Assembly: GCA_964540025.1 (NCBI GenBank)
Contig: CAZIKQ010000006.1
Location: 1-63,643 of the forward strand
Direction: 5' to 3'
DNA length: 63,643 nucleotides
Source: RGIG250 sp964540025
GTDB lineage: Bacteria > Bacillota > Negativicutes > Selenomonadales > Selenomonadaceae
Shown: piece by piece, positions 24,586 through 34,319 of the stretch
Layout of the letters: every line of letters begins with the position of its first letter
How positions within the stretch are numbered: position 1 is the stretch's first letter
Made by a program: the position numbers and the translations under genes
The notes under the pieces: model-generated
What the model was told of the DNA's origin: nothing
Databases searched by the model: none
What the model saw: only the letters and a program-made list of their open reading frames with translations

Positions 24586-25272
24586 TCAGCCCTGGGCAGA
24601 AACTTCCACAGCCGGGCCCATGGTAGCGGCCACGGTGATGCTCTTTATATACTGTCCCTTTGCTGCCGCAGGCTTAGCCTTAATAAGGGTATCCATAAGG
24701 GCCTGATAATTCTGGCGGAGCTTCTCTCCCTCGAAGGAAGCCTTGCCAATGGGAACATGGACATTACCCTGCTTGTCGGTACGGTACTCGACCTTACCGG
24801 CTTTGATTTCAGCGATGGCCTTGGTGAGGTCCATAGTGACGGTGCCCAGCTTCGGGTTCGGCATCAGGCCGCGGGGACCGAGGATCTTACCGAGACGGCC
24901 CACCACGCCCATCATGTTGGGAGTAGCTACAGCCACATCAAAATCGAACCAGCCGCCCTGAATCTTGGTTACGAGCTCTTCAGCGCCTACATAATCAGCC
25001 CCTGCCGCCTCTGCCTCGGCAACCTTGTCGCCCTTTGCAAAGACGAGCACCCGCTTGGTCTTGCCGGTGCCGTTGGGCAGTACGATTGCGCCGCGGACCT
25101 GCTGATCAGCATACTTCGGATCGACGCCGAGACGAACGTGGAGCTCGATGGTTTCATCGAACTTAGCCGTAGCGGTTTTCTTCACAAGCTCCATCGCTTC
25201 GGCAGGAGCATAAGCCTTGCCTGCCTCAATGAGCTTTGCGGCGTCCTGATACTTTTTACCGTGTTTTGCCAT
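24586..25272 (-). CDS. rplA: Ribosomal protein uL1
   Basis: 228 residues, from MAKHGKKYQDAAKLI to VEVSAQG. KFDETIELHVRLGVDPKYADQ and MPNPKLGTVT (rRNA-binding loop) mark L1. L1 forms the mobile E-site stalk and represses rplKA. It is followed by the L10 leader. Confidence 0.98.
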   Translation of the reverse strand: MAKHGKKYQDAAKLIEAGKAYAPAEAMELVKKTATAKFDETIELHVRLGVDPKYADQQVRGAIVLPNGTGKTKRVLVFAKGDKVAEAEAAGADYVGAEELVTKIQGGWFDFDVAVATPNMMGVVGRLGKILGPRGLMPNPKLGTVTMDLTKAIAEIKAGKVEYRTDKQGNVHVPIGKASFEGEKLRQNYQALMDTLIKAKPAAAKGQYIKSITVAATMGPAVEVSAQG

Positions 25273-25334
25273 TTGTTTGCGTTTCTCCTTTCGTGGTCAA
25301 ACGGGATCACCCTCCCACGATATCTGACTCCATC

Positions 25335-25763
25335 TCAGTCGGCGATCTCGATGCCCATGCTGCGGGCGGTACCCTCAATCATGCGGGTAGCGGCCTCGAT
25401 ATCGGATGCGTTGAGATCCGGCATCTTGAGCTCGGCAATTTCTCTTGCCTTGGCCCGGGGCACCTTTGCAACCTTCTTCTTGTTTGGTTCACCGGAAGCA
25501 GTCTCAATGCCAGCGGCCTTCTTGAGGAGGACCGGCGCCGGCGGAGTCTTGGTGACGAAAGTGAAGGAACGGTCTTCGTAGACAGAAATAACTACCGGGA
25601 TGACGAGGCCGGTTTGCTGAGCCGTGCGGTCATTGAACTGCTTTACAAACTCCATGATATTGACGCCAGCCTGACCAAGAGCCGGACCTACCGGAGGAGC
25701 CGGAGTAGCCTTGCCAGCCAAAACCTGCAGTTTTACAACTTTGGTAACCTTCTTTGCTGCCAT
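25335..25763 (-). CDS. rplK: Ribosomal protein uL11
   Basis: 142 residues with the N-terminal proline-rich APPVGPALGQAGVNIMEF and the C-terminal rRNA-binding SDIEAATRMIEGTARSMGIE. It is part of the GTPase-associated centre. Upstream of rplA, downstream of nusG, as usual. Confidence 0.98.
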   Translation of the reverse strand: MAAKKVTKVVKLQVLAGKATPAPPVGPALGQAGVNIMEFVKQFNDRTAQQTGLVIPVVISVYEDRSFTFVTKTPPAPVLLKKAAGIETASGEPNKKKVAKVPRAKAREIAELKMPDLNASDIEAATRMIEGTARSMGIEIAD

Positions 25764-25802
25764 TCTTATTTCACCTCCTTAGGAATTGAAGCTTCCTTTC
25801 TG

Positions 25803-26405
25803 TCAGAGAGCCTCTATTTCATCGACGTCCAGCTCTACCCGGACATCTCTGCCATCCATTACCTGGGTGACGATGGTAACGCGGCCGTTGGTACGGTCAA
25901 TAGCCACCACGGTACCCGTATAGTTTTCATACGAGCCCTTGACGACCCTGACTCCTTCGCCCTCCGTTACCTGTATATCAAAGGTGACCTTCGCTTCTGC
26001 CTGAGTCGCCTTCAATATGCTCTTTACCTCCGACGGAGTCAGAGGACTGGGCTTTGTGCCGTCAGGTCCCACGAACCGGGTAACCCCCGGGGTATTGCGG
26101 ACCACATACCAGGAAAAGCCGTTCATGAGCATCTCTACCAGAACGTAGCCCGGAAAGAGCTTGCGCTCCACGGTATGCTCCTTGCCGTTCCTGATGACGA
26201 TTTCTTTTTCCAGCGGTACAACGACGTTGAAAATCTGCGCCTCGAGGCCCATGGAACGAACCTTTCGCTCAAGGTCATTTTTCACCTTGTTCTCGTAACC
26301 GGTAGCCGTATGTATAACATACCAGTGGCGCTCGCTTTCCGGCTCGCAATCGTCCATATGTTCCGCCGCTTTTTCCCTGAGTTCCAAATCTTTTTCTTGT
26401 TCCAT
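25803..26405 (-). CDS. nusG: Transcription antitermination factor NusG
   Basis: 200 residues. A 25-residue acidic extension precedes the NGN domain (RHWYVIHTATGYENKVKNDLE, LFPGYVLVEM, RNTPGVTRFVG). The C-terminal KOW domain (GEGVRVVKGSYENYTGTVVAID) binds S10 or Rho. NusG travels with RNA polymerase and controls pausing. secE lies just upstream. Confidence 0.97.
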   Translation of the reverse strand: MEQEKDLELREKAAEHMDDCEPESERHWYVIHTATGYENKVKNDLERKVRSMGLEAQIFNVVVPLEKEIVIRNGKEHTVERKLFPGYVLVEMLMNGFSWYVVRNTPGVTRFVGPDGTKPSPLTPSEVKSILKATQAEAKVTFDIQVTEGEGVRVVKGSYENYTGTVVAIDRTNGRVTIVTQVMDGRDVRVELDVDEIEAL

Positions 26406-26446
26406 GATCTATTCGGGGATGACCTGCACCCCCACACCTCCCCGCG

Positions 26447-26686
26447 CTATTTCAACAAAAGCTCAAACAGGCGCGCGAAAAATGCGTCACAGGCCCACAC
26501 CAAAACGCAGACTACAAAAGTGGCGAGCCCTACCACAAGAGTGTAGGACACCAATTCCCGGCGGTTTGGCCAAGATACCTTTTTCATCTCGGCGTTTACC
26601 TCGCCCACGAACGTGATGGGGTTGAAACCGGACGAAGACGCAGGAACCGCTGCTTTAGCGTTTGCTTTCGCTTTATCGTCTGCCAT
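26447..26686 (-). CDS. secE: Preprotein translocase subunit SecE
   Basis: 79 residues from ATG 26686 (a GTG three codons earlier is possible). A short Ala/Lys-rich N-terminus precedes the conserved amphipathic EVNAEMKKVSWPNRRELVSY and one membrane helix (VVGLATFVVCVLVWACDAFF), the single-span SecE of Gram-positives. It completes the SecYEG channel. It lies between rpmG and nusG. Confidence 0.95.
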   Translation of the reverse strand: MADDKAKANAKAAVPASSSGFNPITFVGEVNAEMKKVSWPNRRELVSYTLVVGLATFVVCVLVWACDAFFARLFELLLK

Positions 26687-26719
26687 ATCGTTCACATCCC
26701 CGCAACCGACGCGCCGGAA

Positions 26720-26869
26720 TCACTTCGTTTCCTTGTGGGCTGTATGCTTCTTGCAGAACTTGCAGTACTTCGTGAGCTCGATGCGGTCAGGATCGTTCTT
26801 CTTATTCTTGTTGGTGCGATAGTTGCGGTTCTTGCACTCAGAGCAAGCCAACGTGATGTTAGTGCGCAT
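26720..26869 (-). CDS. rpmG: Ribosomal protein bL33
   Basis: 49 residues, MRTNITLACSECKNRNY to HTAHKETK, with the zinc-binding pairs CSEC and CKFC, i.e. the zinc form of L33. AAGGAG lies upstream of the ATG. The gene leads the rpmG-secE-nusG-rplKA-rplJL series. Confidence 0.96.
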   Translation of the reverse strand: MRTNITLACSECKNRNYRTNKNKKNDPDRIELTKYCKFCKKHTAHKETK

Positions 26870-26929
26870 GCCGATACACTCCTTTTCTCAGATTCAGCCA
26901 TTTACCGCAGGGGCAAAACGGCAATATAC

Positions 26930-26958
26930 AGTTTATCATAATCGTTAAAGCATGTCAA
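26930..26958 (-). promoter_or_regulatory. Promoter of rpmG-secE-nusG operon
   Basis: On the minus strand TTGACA, 17 bp, TAAACT, about 60 bp before the rpmG start. A perfect palindrome GCCGCAAAA-n-TTTTGCGGC (26964-26982) abuts the -35 on its upstream side and could be a protein-binding or UP-type element. Confidence 0.65.
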
Positions 26959-27050
26959 CAACGGCCGCAAAAATTTTGCGGCTGCTATAAGGCGGGCCCG
27001 CAACGGACTGAGCCAGACCATCGAGACTCTGCTTTAGGTTTATGACATAA

Positions 27051-27078
27051 AGAAAACCCCTTCAAAAGGGGTTTTTTT
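27051..27078. terminator. Terminator of the tRNA cluster
   Basis: AAAACCCC TTCAAAA GGGGTTTTTTT. On the minus strand it directly follows the last tRNA. The T-runs work in both directions. Confidence 0.85.
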
Positions 27079-27082
27079 CAAA

Positions 27083-27159
27083 TGGTGGCGGCGAGGAGAT
27101 TCGAACTCTTGACACTCCGGGTATGAACCGAATGCTCTAGCCAACTGAGCTACGCCGCC
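27083..27159 (-). tRNA. tRNA-Met(CAT)
   Basis: Cloverleaf with acceptor GGCGGCG/CGCCGCC, anticodon loop TTCATAC (CAT) and encoded CCA. It has the elongator type of acceptor pairing, unlike the initiator tRNA in the same cluster. A lysidine-modified Ile tRNA cannot be fully excluded from sequence alone. The T-stem has one A-C mismatch. Confidence 0.9.
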
Positions 27160-27166
27160 AGAAAAA

Positions 27167-27242
27167 TGGAGCTGATGACCAGAATTGAACTGGTGACCTT
27201 ATCCTTACCAAGGATACGCTCTACCGACTGAGCTACATCAGC
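27167..27242 (-). tRNA. tRNA-Thr(GGT)
   Basis: Acceptor GCTGATG/CATCAGC, anticodon loop TTGGTAA (GGT), T-arm CCAG TTCAATT CTGG, encoded CCA. Confidence 0.95.
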
Positions 27243-27246
27243 AAAA

Positions 27247-27332
<86 letters not shown>

Positions 27333-27370
27333 ACTATATACAAACAGCTGACCGACGCTGCCTATATCGT

Positions 27371-27446
<76 letters not shown>

Positions 27447-27484
27447 ATGTCCTGCCGACCCTCATGGCGGGCTGACAAGAATGA

Positions 27485-27513
27485 ATGTTACCATAATGAT
27501 TTTTGTTTGTAAA
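27485..27513 (-). promoter_or_regulatory. Promoter of the tRNA cluster
   Basis: On the minus strand TTTACA, 17 bp, TAACAT, about 40 bp upstream of tRNA-fMet. Confidence 0.6.
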
Positions 27514-27566
27514 GAGGTATTTTGAAAAAATTTGAAAATTTGTCTGATTTTTATCAGCCGCCTCTG

Positions 27567-28279
<713 letters not shown>

Positions 28280-28280
<1 letters not shown>

Positions 28281-29050
28281 CAGTCGTCACCTCCAAGATA
28301 AGCTCTGATGACCTGGGGATCCCTTTGGATCTCCGCCGGGCTTCCCATGGCGATGGTCCTGCCGTACTCAAGGACATAGATCCGTTCACATATCCCCATC
28401 ACGAGGCTCATATCATGCTCGATGAGCAGGATGGATATGCCAAATTCCTTCCGCAGCCAGGCGATAAGATTCATCAGGTCCTGGGTTTCCTGAGGGTTCA
28501 TACCGGCCGCCGGTTCGTCCAGCAGCAGAAGCTTCGGTCCGGTAGCCAGCGCCCTGGCGATTTCCAACCGGCGCTGAGCCCCGTAAGGAAGATTCTTAGC
28601 CGTTTCCTCCGCCAGATCCTCCAGGCCGAATATCTTCAGGAGCTTCCTTGCCCTGACGTCCGTCCTGATCTCGTCCTCCATATATCTGCCAATGCGGAGC
28701 GCCGCCTCCAACAGGCCGTAACGGATGTGCTTATGGAAAGCGATCTTTACATTATCCAGTACGGACAGCTCCGAGAAGAGTCTGATATTCTGGAAGGTGC
28801 GGGCCACTCCCTTTTCAGTAATATAAGACGGCTTCTTTCCGGTCACATCCTCCCCGCAGAATTCAACGCTGCCTGAGGTAGGAGAATATACTCCCGTCAG
28901 AAGATTGAAAGCGGTTGTCTTGCCGGCGCCGTTGGGGCCGATAAGACCCACAAGCTCTCCTTCGTCGATGTACATATTGAAGTCATCAACGGCGGTAAGA
29001 CCGCCGAATTCTATAGAGACATTGCTGCATTTCAGAATAGCTTCCGCCAT
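28280..29050 (-). CDS. livG: Branched-chain amino acid ABC transporter ATPase LivG
   Basis: 256 residues. Walker A GPNGAGKTTAFNLLTG, VARTFQNIRLF (Q-loop), a signature region beginning NLPYGAQRRLEIARAL, Walker B LLLLDEPAAGMNP, and LLIEHDMSLVMGICERIYVL. The longer Q-loop-to-signature region is that of LivG. Partners are LivF, LivH and LivM. Confidence 0.96.
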
Positions 29051-30048
29051 TATGCTCTGCCTCCTTTTCCGTCCGCCCCGTCCGCCATGCCCATTGCCTT
29101 TTTTGCTTCCGGAGACATATTTTTCAGGTAGCGGAAGACGGGCAGATTGGTGATCTCCACATAACCGAAAAGGCCCTGGGGACGATAAAACATAAGGAGA
29201 ATAAGGATAAGGGAATAAATGATCATCCGGAATTCCGGCACCCCGGCCAGAGCAGCGGATATACCGGTAACCACGATAGCCCCGGCAATGGAGCCGGTAA
29301 TGGAGCCAAGCCCTCCCAAAACTACCATTATAAGATAGTTGAAGGACTGGAGAAAGCTGAATGTGCCCGGCATAAGGATGTAGAAGCAGTGGGCAAAGAG
29401 CGCCCCGGCCGCCCCGGCAAAGGCCGCCCCCAAGGTAAAGGCCAGCACCTTGTAATTTACAACCTTGACGCCCATCGCCTCGGCGGCGATTTCATTTTCA
29501 CGGATGGCAATGCAGGCCCGGCCGTAAGCAGAGTTTACAAAGTTCTTTGTAAAGAGGAGGGTCGCCAGCATAACCAGGAATGCCCAGGCGAAGGTAGTAT
29601 AACGGGGAATTCCCGTAAAGCCTGCCGCCCCGCCCACATAGTCGATATTCATGATGACGATGCGGATGATTTCGCAGAGGCCCAGGGTGGCGATCGCCAG
29701 ATAGTCCCCATTGAGCCGGAGGGTGGGTATACCGATGAGGAATCCCACAAAACCCGCCGCAACAGCCGCCGCCAGGATCGCCACCGCAAAGGGCAGCTGC
29801 AGCTTCGCCGTAAGAACTACGGAAACGTAAGCTCCTACCGCCATAAAGCCCGCATGGCCAAGGGAAAACTGTCCCGTATAGCCGTTAATAAGGTTCAGGC
29901 TTACAGACATAATAACGTTTATGCAGATGATGATGATATTCAGTTTCCAGAAGGGCCCGATTACTTCCGCTTCTATCAGGCCGTAAATAATGGCAAAAAT
30001 TACCAGCCCCACTGCTGCCAGGAGGGCATCGACTTTACGTTCAATCAC
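29050..30048 (-). CDS. livM: Branched-chain amino acid ABC transporter permease LivM
   Basis: 332 residues from a GTG start behind GAGGTG. About eight to ten membrane segments, with the permease motif GYTGQFSLGHAGFMAVGAY (about 54) and the EAA-type loop AIRENEIAAEAMGVKVVNYK (about 195) that contacts the ATPases. A charged tail follows (KKAMGMADGADGKGG). Confidence 0.95.
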   Translation of the reverse strand: MIERKVDALLAAVGLVIFAIIYGLIEAEVIGPFWKLNIIIICINVIMSVSLNLINGYTGQFSLGHAGFMAVGAYVSVVLTAKLQLPFAVAILAAAVAAGFVGFLIGIPTLRLNGDYLAIATLGLCEIIRIVIMNIDYVGGAAGFTGIPRYTTFAWAFLVMLATLLFTKNFVNSAYGRACIAIRENEIAAEAMGVKVVNYKVLAFTLGAAFAGAAGALFAHCFYILMPGTFSFLQSFNYLIMVVLGGLGSITGSIAGAIVVTGISAALAGVPEFRMIIYSLILILLMFYRPQGLFGYVEITNLPVFRYLKNMSPEAKKAMGMADGADGKGGRA

Positions 30049-30057
30049 GATGACACC

Positions 30058-30945
30058 TCACACTTTCTCCCGGACAGCCTTGCCAAAGATGCCCGAGGGC
30101 CGGAACAGCAGAACGAGAATAAGAATGGCGAAGGCCGCCGCATCGCGGAAGGTAGAGGAAATAAATCCGGAAACCAGCGCCTCAATAACCCCCAGCAGAA
30201 TGCCCCCGGCCATTGCCCCGGGGATGCTGCCGATACCGCCGAATACAGCGGCAACAAAAGCTTTCAGGCCGGGCATAATACCCATAAGGGGGTCAATGCT
30301 GTTGTAGTACACCCCCACCAGGACGCCGCCGGCGGCGGCCAGGGCCGAACCGATGCCAAAGGTGAAGTTGATGATGCGGTCAGCGTTTATCCCCATGAGC
30401 TGCGCCGTTTCAGTGTCAAAGGATACCGCCCTCATTGCCTGGCCCACCTTGGTCTTCTGCACCACATAAGTCAGAATGATCATCAGGATGATGGTTATCG
30501 CGAAAATCAGCAGCTGCTGTCCGTTGATGACAAAGCCGCCGATGTTGTAGGCAAGATTACCTACCACCTCCGGAAATGTGCGGGGGGTAGGGGAAACGAA
30601 GTACATACTGCCGTACTCCAGCAGGAAGGACATACCAATGGCCGTGATGAGCACGGAAATGCGGGGCGCGTGACGCAGCGGCGCGTAGGCCAGCCGCTCT
30701 ACCAGCATCCCCAGCAGGGCAGTCACAATCATTGAAACAAGAAGGGCCGGAACTATGGACATATTTGCCATGGTAACGGCAAAGAAGCTCACGTATGCGC
30801 CTACCATATAGATATCGCCGTGAGCAAAGTTGATCAGCTTTATGATGCCGTAGACCATGGTGTAGCCCAGGGCAATCAGCGCGTATATGCTGCCCAGCGA
30901 AACTCCGTTTATTATCTGCTGGATCAGTACGTTAAAAAAATCCAT
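30058..30945 (-). CDS. livH: Branched-chain amino acid ABC transporter permease LivH
   Basis: 295 residues. IINGVSLGSIYALIALGYTM at the N-terminus, INFAHGDIYMVGAY (about 37), and the coupling loop QAMRAVSFDTETAQLMGIN. Forms the inner-membrane channel with LivM. 273 bp separate it from livJ, and no gene is visible there. Confidence 0.96.
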   Translation of the reverse strand: MDFFNVLIQQIINGVSLGSIYALIALGYTMVYGIIKLINFAHGDIYMVGAYVSFFAVTMANMSIVPALLVSMIVTALLGMLVERLAYAPLRHAPRISVLITAIGMSFLLEYGSMYFVSPTPRTFPEVVGNLAYNIGGFVINGQQLLIFAITIILMIILTYVVQKTKVGQAMRAVSFDTETAQLMGINADRIINFTFGIGSALAAAGGVLVGVYYNSIDPLMGIMPGLKAFVAAVFGGIGSIPGAMAGGILLGVIEALVSGFISSTFRDAAAFAILILVLLFRPSGIFGKAVREKV

Positions 30946-31218
30946 TAGTGGTCACTCCGTAAGCGGCGGAAATAAGATACCGGTCTTTGACCGTTGAAGA
31001 CTGACGTGAAAAAATTCCTGGAAAATTTTCCTGAACGACCGCCTCATAGCGCCGTTGCTTCAAAAACCGCCAAGGCTGTTTTTGTTTAATTGATCAGAGA
31101 CATGAATATAGGAGCGACCGTTGAGGCCAGGCAGCCTGCGCTGTCCGTATTCCTCCACGGCACGCCCCTACTCCATCGTAAAGGGTCTGTTATTTATCCG
31201 ATGCCCGGAAAGCTCCGA

Positions 31219-32412
31219 TTAAGCCTTCGGGGTGATCTTTTCCTTCATGACAGTCTTGCCATCTTTGTACTCAAGAATAACGACAGACTTGACAGGATTG
31301 TGGCTCTTGTCCATGGTAATCTTGCCGGTGCCTACAGCCAGATCCTTTGTCTCCTCAAGCGCCTTGGTTATCTTGACCGGATCGTCGCTGCCAGCCCGCT
31401 TGATGGCATCGGCCACGAGAATCCCCGCATCATAGCCGAGGGCCGCGAAAACGTTGGGAGCCTCATTGTACTTCTTCTTGTAGGCGTTGATAAAGCCCTG
31501 GACTTCCTTGTCCTGATCGGAGTAATGAGTGGAGAAGTAAGTGTTGTTGAGGGCATCCTTACCGGCCAGCTCTATGGTCTTGGCGTCATCCCAGCCGTCG
31601 GTGCCGAGCATGGGACAGGTGATACCCAACTCACGGGCCTGCTTGACGATCTTGCCCACTTCCTCATAGTAAGCCGGAATGAAGATGATATCGGCATTTG
31701 CCCCCTTCAGCTTTGTGAGGGTTGCCTTGAAGTCCTGATCCTTCTGAAGGAAAGCTTCCTGCATGAGGATTTTTCCCCCGGCCGCTTCAAATTTCTCTTT
31801 GAACACCTCTCCCAAGCTCTTGGAGTAATCGGAGCTGGAGTCTATGTAGACAACGGCAGTTTTTGCCTTGAGGCTCTTGGCGGCGAAGGTAGCCATAACG
31901 TCGCCCTGAAGCGGGTCAATGAAGCAGCTGCGGAAGATGAAGGGCTTAACCGCCCCGTTCTCAACAGTTACCTTCGGGCTGGTCGCCGCCGGTCCGACAA
32001 CGGGAATTTTCGCGTCGTTAGCGATCTGAACCTCGGCCATAACGCCGCCGGTGGTAGCCGGTCCGACGATGGCCTTCACCTTATCGGAGGAAATCAGCTT
32101 GGTTGCGGCATTGGCTGCCTCAGCCGGGTCAGACTTGGTATCAGCTTTTACGATGACGATTTTCTTGCCCAGGACGCCGCCTTTGGCATTGATCTCCTCA
32201 AAGGCCAGATCAAGGCCCTTGAAGCACGCGTTGCCGTAGTTGGCTACGCCGCCGGTCATTTCAAAGTTCGCGCCGATCTTGATGTCGCCGCCTGCCTTGG
32301 CTCCATTGTCAGCTTTCTTTTCGCCGCCACCGCACCCGGTGAGGACTGCGCCCATGAGAGCGGTCCCGGTCAGAAGGCTCATGGCCTTCAACATTTTCTT
32401 GCCGAATTTCAT
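31219..32412 (-). CDS. livJ: Branched-chain amino acid-binding lipoprotein LivJ
   Basis: 397 residues from ATG 32412 (TTGGAGGGATTGAA upstream). Signal with lipobox VLTGC, lipidated Cys27, then a Gly/Lys-rich linker and a type I periplasmic-binding fold (IKIGANFEMTGGVANYG near 45, GPATTGGVMAEVQIA, PVVGPAATSP). It captures Leu/Ile/Val (possibly other ligands) outside the membrane. It heads the operon with its own promoter, and the large spacer to livH would allow excess of the binding protein. Confidence 0.94.
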   Translation of the reverse strand: MKFGKKMLKAMSLLTGTALMGAVLTGCGGGEKKADNGAKAGGDIKIGANFEMTGGVANYGNACFKGLDLAFEEINAKGGVLGKKIVIVKADTKSDPAEAANAATKLISSDKVKAIVGPATTGGVMAEVQIANDAKIPVVGPAATSPKVTVENGAVKPFIFRSCFIDPLQGDVMATFAAKSLKAKTAVVYIDSSSDYSKSLGEVFKEKFEAAGGKILMQEAFLQKDQDFKATLTKLKGANADIIFIPAYYEEVGKIVKQARELGITCPMLGTDGWDDAKTIELAGKDALNNTYFSTHYSDQDKEVQGFINAYKKKYNEAPNVFAALGYDAGILVADAIKRAGSDDPVKITKALEETKDLAVGTGKITMDKSHNPVKSVVILEYKDGKTVMKEKITPKA

Positions 32413-32456
32413 TTCAATCCCTCCAAAATATTTCCCTTTCAGGCTGGCTTTCAAAT

Positions 32457-32500
32457 AAAAAAGCCCGTCAGTCACAACTTTCCATGAGACTAACGGGCTT
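32457..32500 (-). terminator. Terminator of hypCD, overlapping the livJ transcription start
   Basis: On the minus strand AAGCCCGT ... ACGGGCTTTTTT. Its 5' arm (32493-32500) touches the -10 box of the livJ promoter. Transcripts starting at that promoter would lack most of the arm and escape, whereas read-through from hypD would be stopped. Confidence 0.75.
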
Positions 32501-32530
32501 ATTATATGTTACAAGTTTACAATTAGTCAA
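32501..32530 (-). promoter_or_regulatory. livJ promoter
   Basis: On the minus strand TTGACT, 18 bp, TATAAT, about 90 bp upstream of livJ. Confidence 0.75.
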
Positions 32531-32648
32531 GTACAAAATGGGGAATTTTTATGTATACTTAGGAACATTTTCATTGTGACGCGTTCAACGCTTGCCATCA
32601 TAGCAAACAGAAAACGGAAAACCGGCAGGCTTCAATGTCATATGAATC

Positions 32649-33788
32649 TCATTTCGCCAAAACAAATTTCCCCGCCCCGTATTTGTACCAGGCCGCGCAG
32701 GTTCCCTCCACGGAAACCATACAGGGACCGACGGGATGGCGGTCGGTACAGGCCCGGCCAAAAAGCGGACAGTCCTTTGGGGTAACTGCTCCCGTGAGGA
32801 CTTCGCCGCAGCGGCACAGCCGGCTGACCGCCGCGGCCCCGCTTTCCTTTGCGGCTGTTGTCAACGGCAGCTGCCGCCGGGCATCATAGGCAGCGTATTC
32901 CTCCCGCAGGGACAGTCCCGATTTATCCAGCCAGCCAAGTCCCCGCCACTTTTCACCGGTCTCCTGAAATACCTGCATCATCACTTTTCGGGCCGTGGGA
33001 TTTCCCTCCTCCCGCACAACGGAGGGATAGAAGTTTTCCACCGCCGACACCTTGTCCCGGACCAGCTCAGACAGCCGCAGAACAGCCGCCATGATCCCAA
33101 GCGGCTCAAAACCGGTAACGACGCCCCGCTGGCCATAAGTCTTGAGAAAATCAAATTCCCGGCGGCCGGTAACTACCGCCACGTGTCCCGGCAGAATAAA
33201 TCCGTCGATGCGGTGAGGCCTGTCCAGTATCGCCTTTATCGCCGGAGGCACCAGCTTGTGGGCCGTGAGGAGATATAAATTTTTTGTCCCTGCCTCCTCC
33301 GCCGCCAGAACAAGCGCCGCGGCCGCCGGGGCCGTTGTCTCAAAGCCCACCGCCAGGTATACGACTTGCCTGTCCGGATTTTCCCGGGCTATATCCAGAG
33401 CCTCCAGGGGTGAATAAATCACCCTGACATCGGCTCCCCTCGCCTTTGCCTCCGCCAGATTTTTCGGCTCCGTTCCATTCAGGCCGGTACCCGGCACCTT
33501 CAGCAAATCACCGAATACCGCAATGATCACCTCCGGCCTGCCGGCAAGGGAAACAGCTTCATCAATGTAACCGTCCACCGTGACGCAAACCGGGCAGCCC
33601 GGCCCCGATACCAGCTCCACCGAGGTTGGCAGCAGCTGCCGCAATCCGGAGCGGAAAATCGTGACGGTATGAGTCCCGCAGACTTCCATAAAGCGCAAGG
33701 GATTATTCTCATCACGGCCGCAAGCGGCCGCCGCCTCGGCAATCCTGCGGGCTATATTTTGAGCCGCGCCTGCTATATCTCCGCTCAT
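32649..33788 (-). CDS. hypD: [NiFe]-hydrogenase maturation protein HypD
   Basis: 379 residues from ATG 33788, which overlaps the hypC stop (ATGA). With HypC it forms the scaffold on which the Fe(CN)2CO unit is built. Motifs: MEVCGTHTVTIFRSGL (about 32), GPGCPVCVT (about 61), GFETTAPAAAALV (about 145), and the [4Fe-4S] cysteines of LCRCGEVL ... KDCPLFGRAC ... VSVEGTC near the end. The cyanide donors HypE/HypF and nickel factors HypA/B are not nearby. Confidence 0.96.
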   Translation of the reverse strand: MSGDIAGAAQNIARRIAEAAAACGRDENNPLRFMEVCGTHTVTIFRSGLRQLLPTSVELVSGPGCPVCVTVDGYIDEAVSLAGRPEVIIAVFGDLLKVPGTGLNGTEPKNLAEAKARGADVRVIYSPLEALDIARENPDRQVVYLAVGFETTAPAAAALVLAAEEAGTKNLYLLTAHKLVPPAIKAILDRPHRIDGFILPGHVAVVTGRREFDFLKTYGQRGVVTGFEPLGIMAAVLRLSELVRDKVSAVENFYPSVVREEGNPTARKVMMQVFQETGEKWRGLGWLDKSGLSLREEYAAYDARRQLPLTTAAKESGAAAVSRLCRCGEVLTGAVTPKDCPLFGRACTDRHPVGPCMVSVEGTCAAWYKYGAGKFVLAK

Positions 33789-34087
33789 GATTTCTGCGCC
33801 TTGATAAAATCCGCCGAAAGGCGCAAGGCCGCTATCTCTGCCGCCAGGGACTCCTGTAGCTGCCCGGTCCGCCCGGCGCCCCCCATCTCCCGCCACAGGG
33901 CCTGAGACTCCAAGGCAAGGTGTTCATCGATGATCTCCATGGCAAAACCGGCGTGAACCAGCACGAAGTCTCCCACCTTTGCCTGGGGCAGCAGCATCAG
34001 GCTGGCCCGTCGGGACACCCCGTCCAAAGTCACTGTCGCCAAGCCGTTTTCTATTGCCGTTATTTTTGCCGGTGCTGCCAAACACAT
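33785..34087 (-). CDS. hypC: [NiFe]-hydrogenase maturation chaperone HypC
   Basis: 100 residues from ATG 34087 (AGAGGTAATAAA upstream). The N-terminal MCLAAPAKI contains the essential Cys2 that carries the iron unit, and VGDFVLVHAGFAMEII is the conserved beta core. About 20 extra residues at the C-terminus make it longer than usual. Coupled to hypD by an overlapping stop/start. Confidence 0.95.
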   Translation of the reverse strand: MCLAAPAKITAIENGLATVTLDGVSRRASLMLLPQAKVGDFVLVHAGFAMEIIDEHLALESQALWREMGGAGRTGQLQESLAAEIAALRLSADFIKAQKS

Positions 34088-34125
34088 TTTTATTACCTCT
34101 GCTTGTAATTGAGAATTTTTTTGTT

Positions 34126-34180
34126 CCATTATAACGGCGGAGCCGTTGAATGCCAATAGGGAGAAATTTAATTTCCCGGA
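34126..34180 (-). repeat. Family B intergenic repeat copy
   Basis: ATTATAACGGC ... GCCGTTGAATGCCAAT, matching the reverse sense of the tandem units at 42435-42573. It lies between the divergent hypC and surE genes. Confidence 0.5.
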
Positions 34181-34319
34181 CCACACATCACGACAAACCA
34201 TCAATTCGTTTGAAAGAATCCGCCGCTTGTGATAGGATTAGTCTCGATGATTAAGTACAGATATCAGCTAAAATTCCCCGGCAGACTTGAAGACGTCTGC
34301 CCCAGAAAGAGTGATTCCG

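Noticed and set aside
32457..32500. Leader peptide attenuator for livJ (tiny frame ATG GAA AGT TGT GAC TGA)
   Set aside because: Five codons without branched-chain residues and no ribosome site. The hairpin is better explained as the hypCD terminator.
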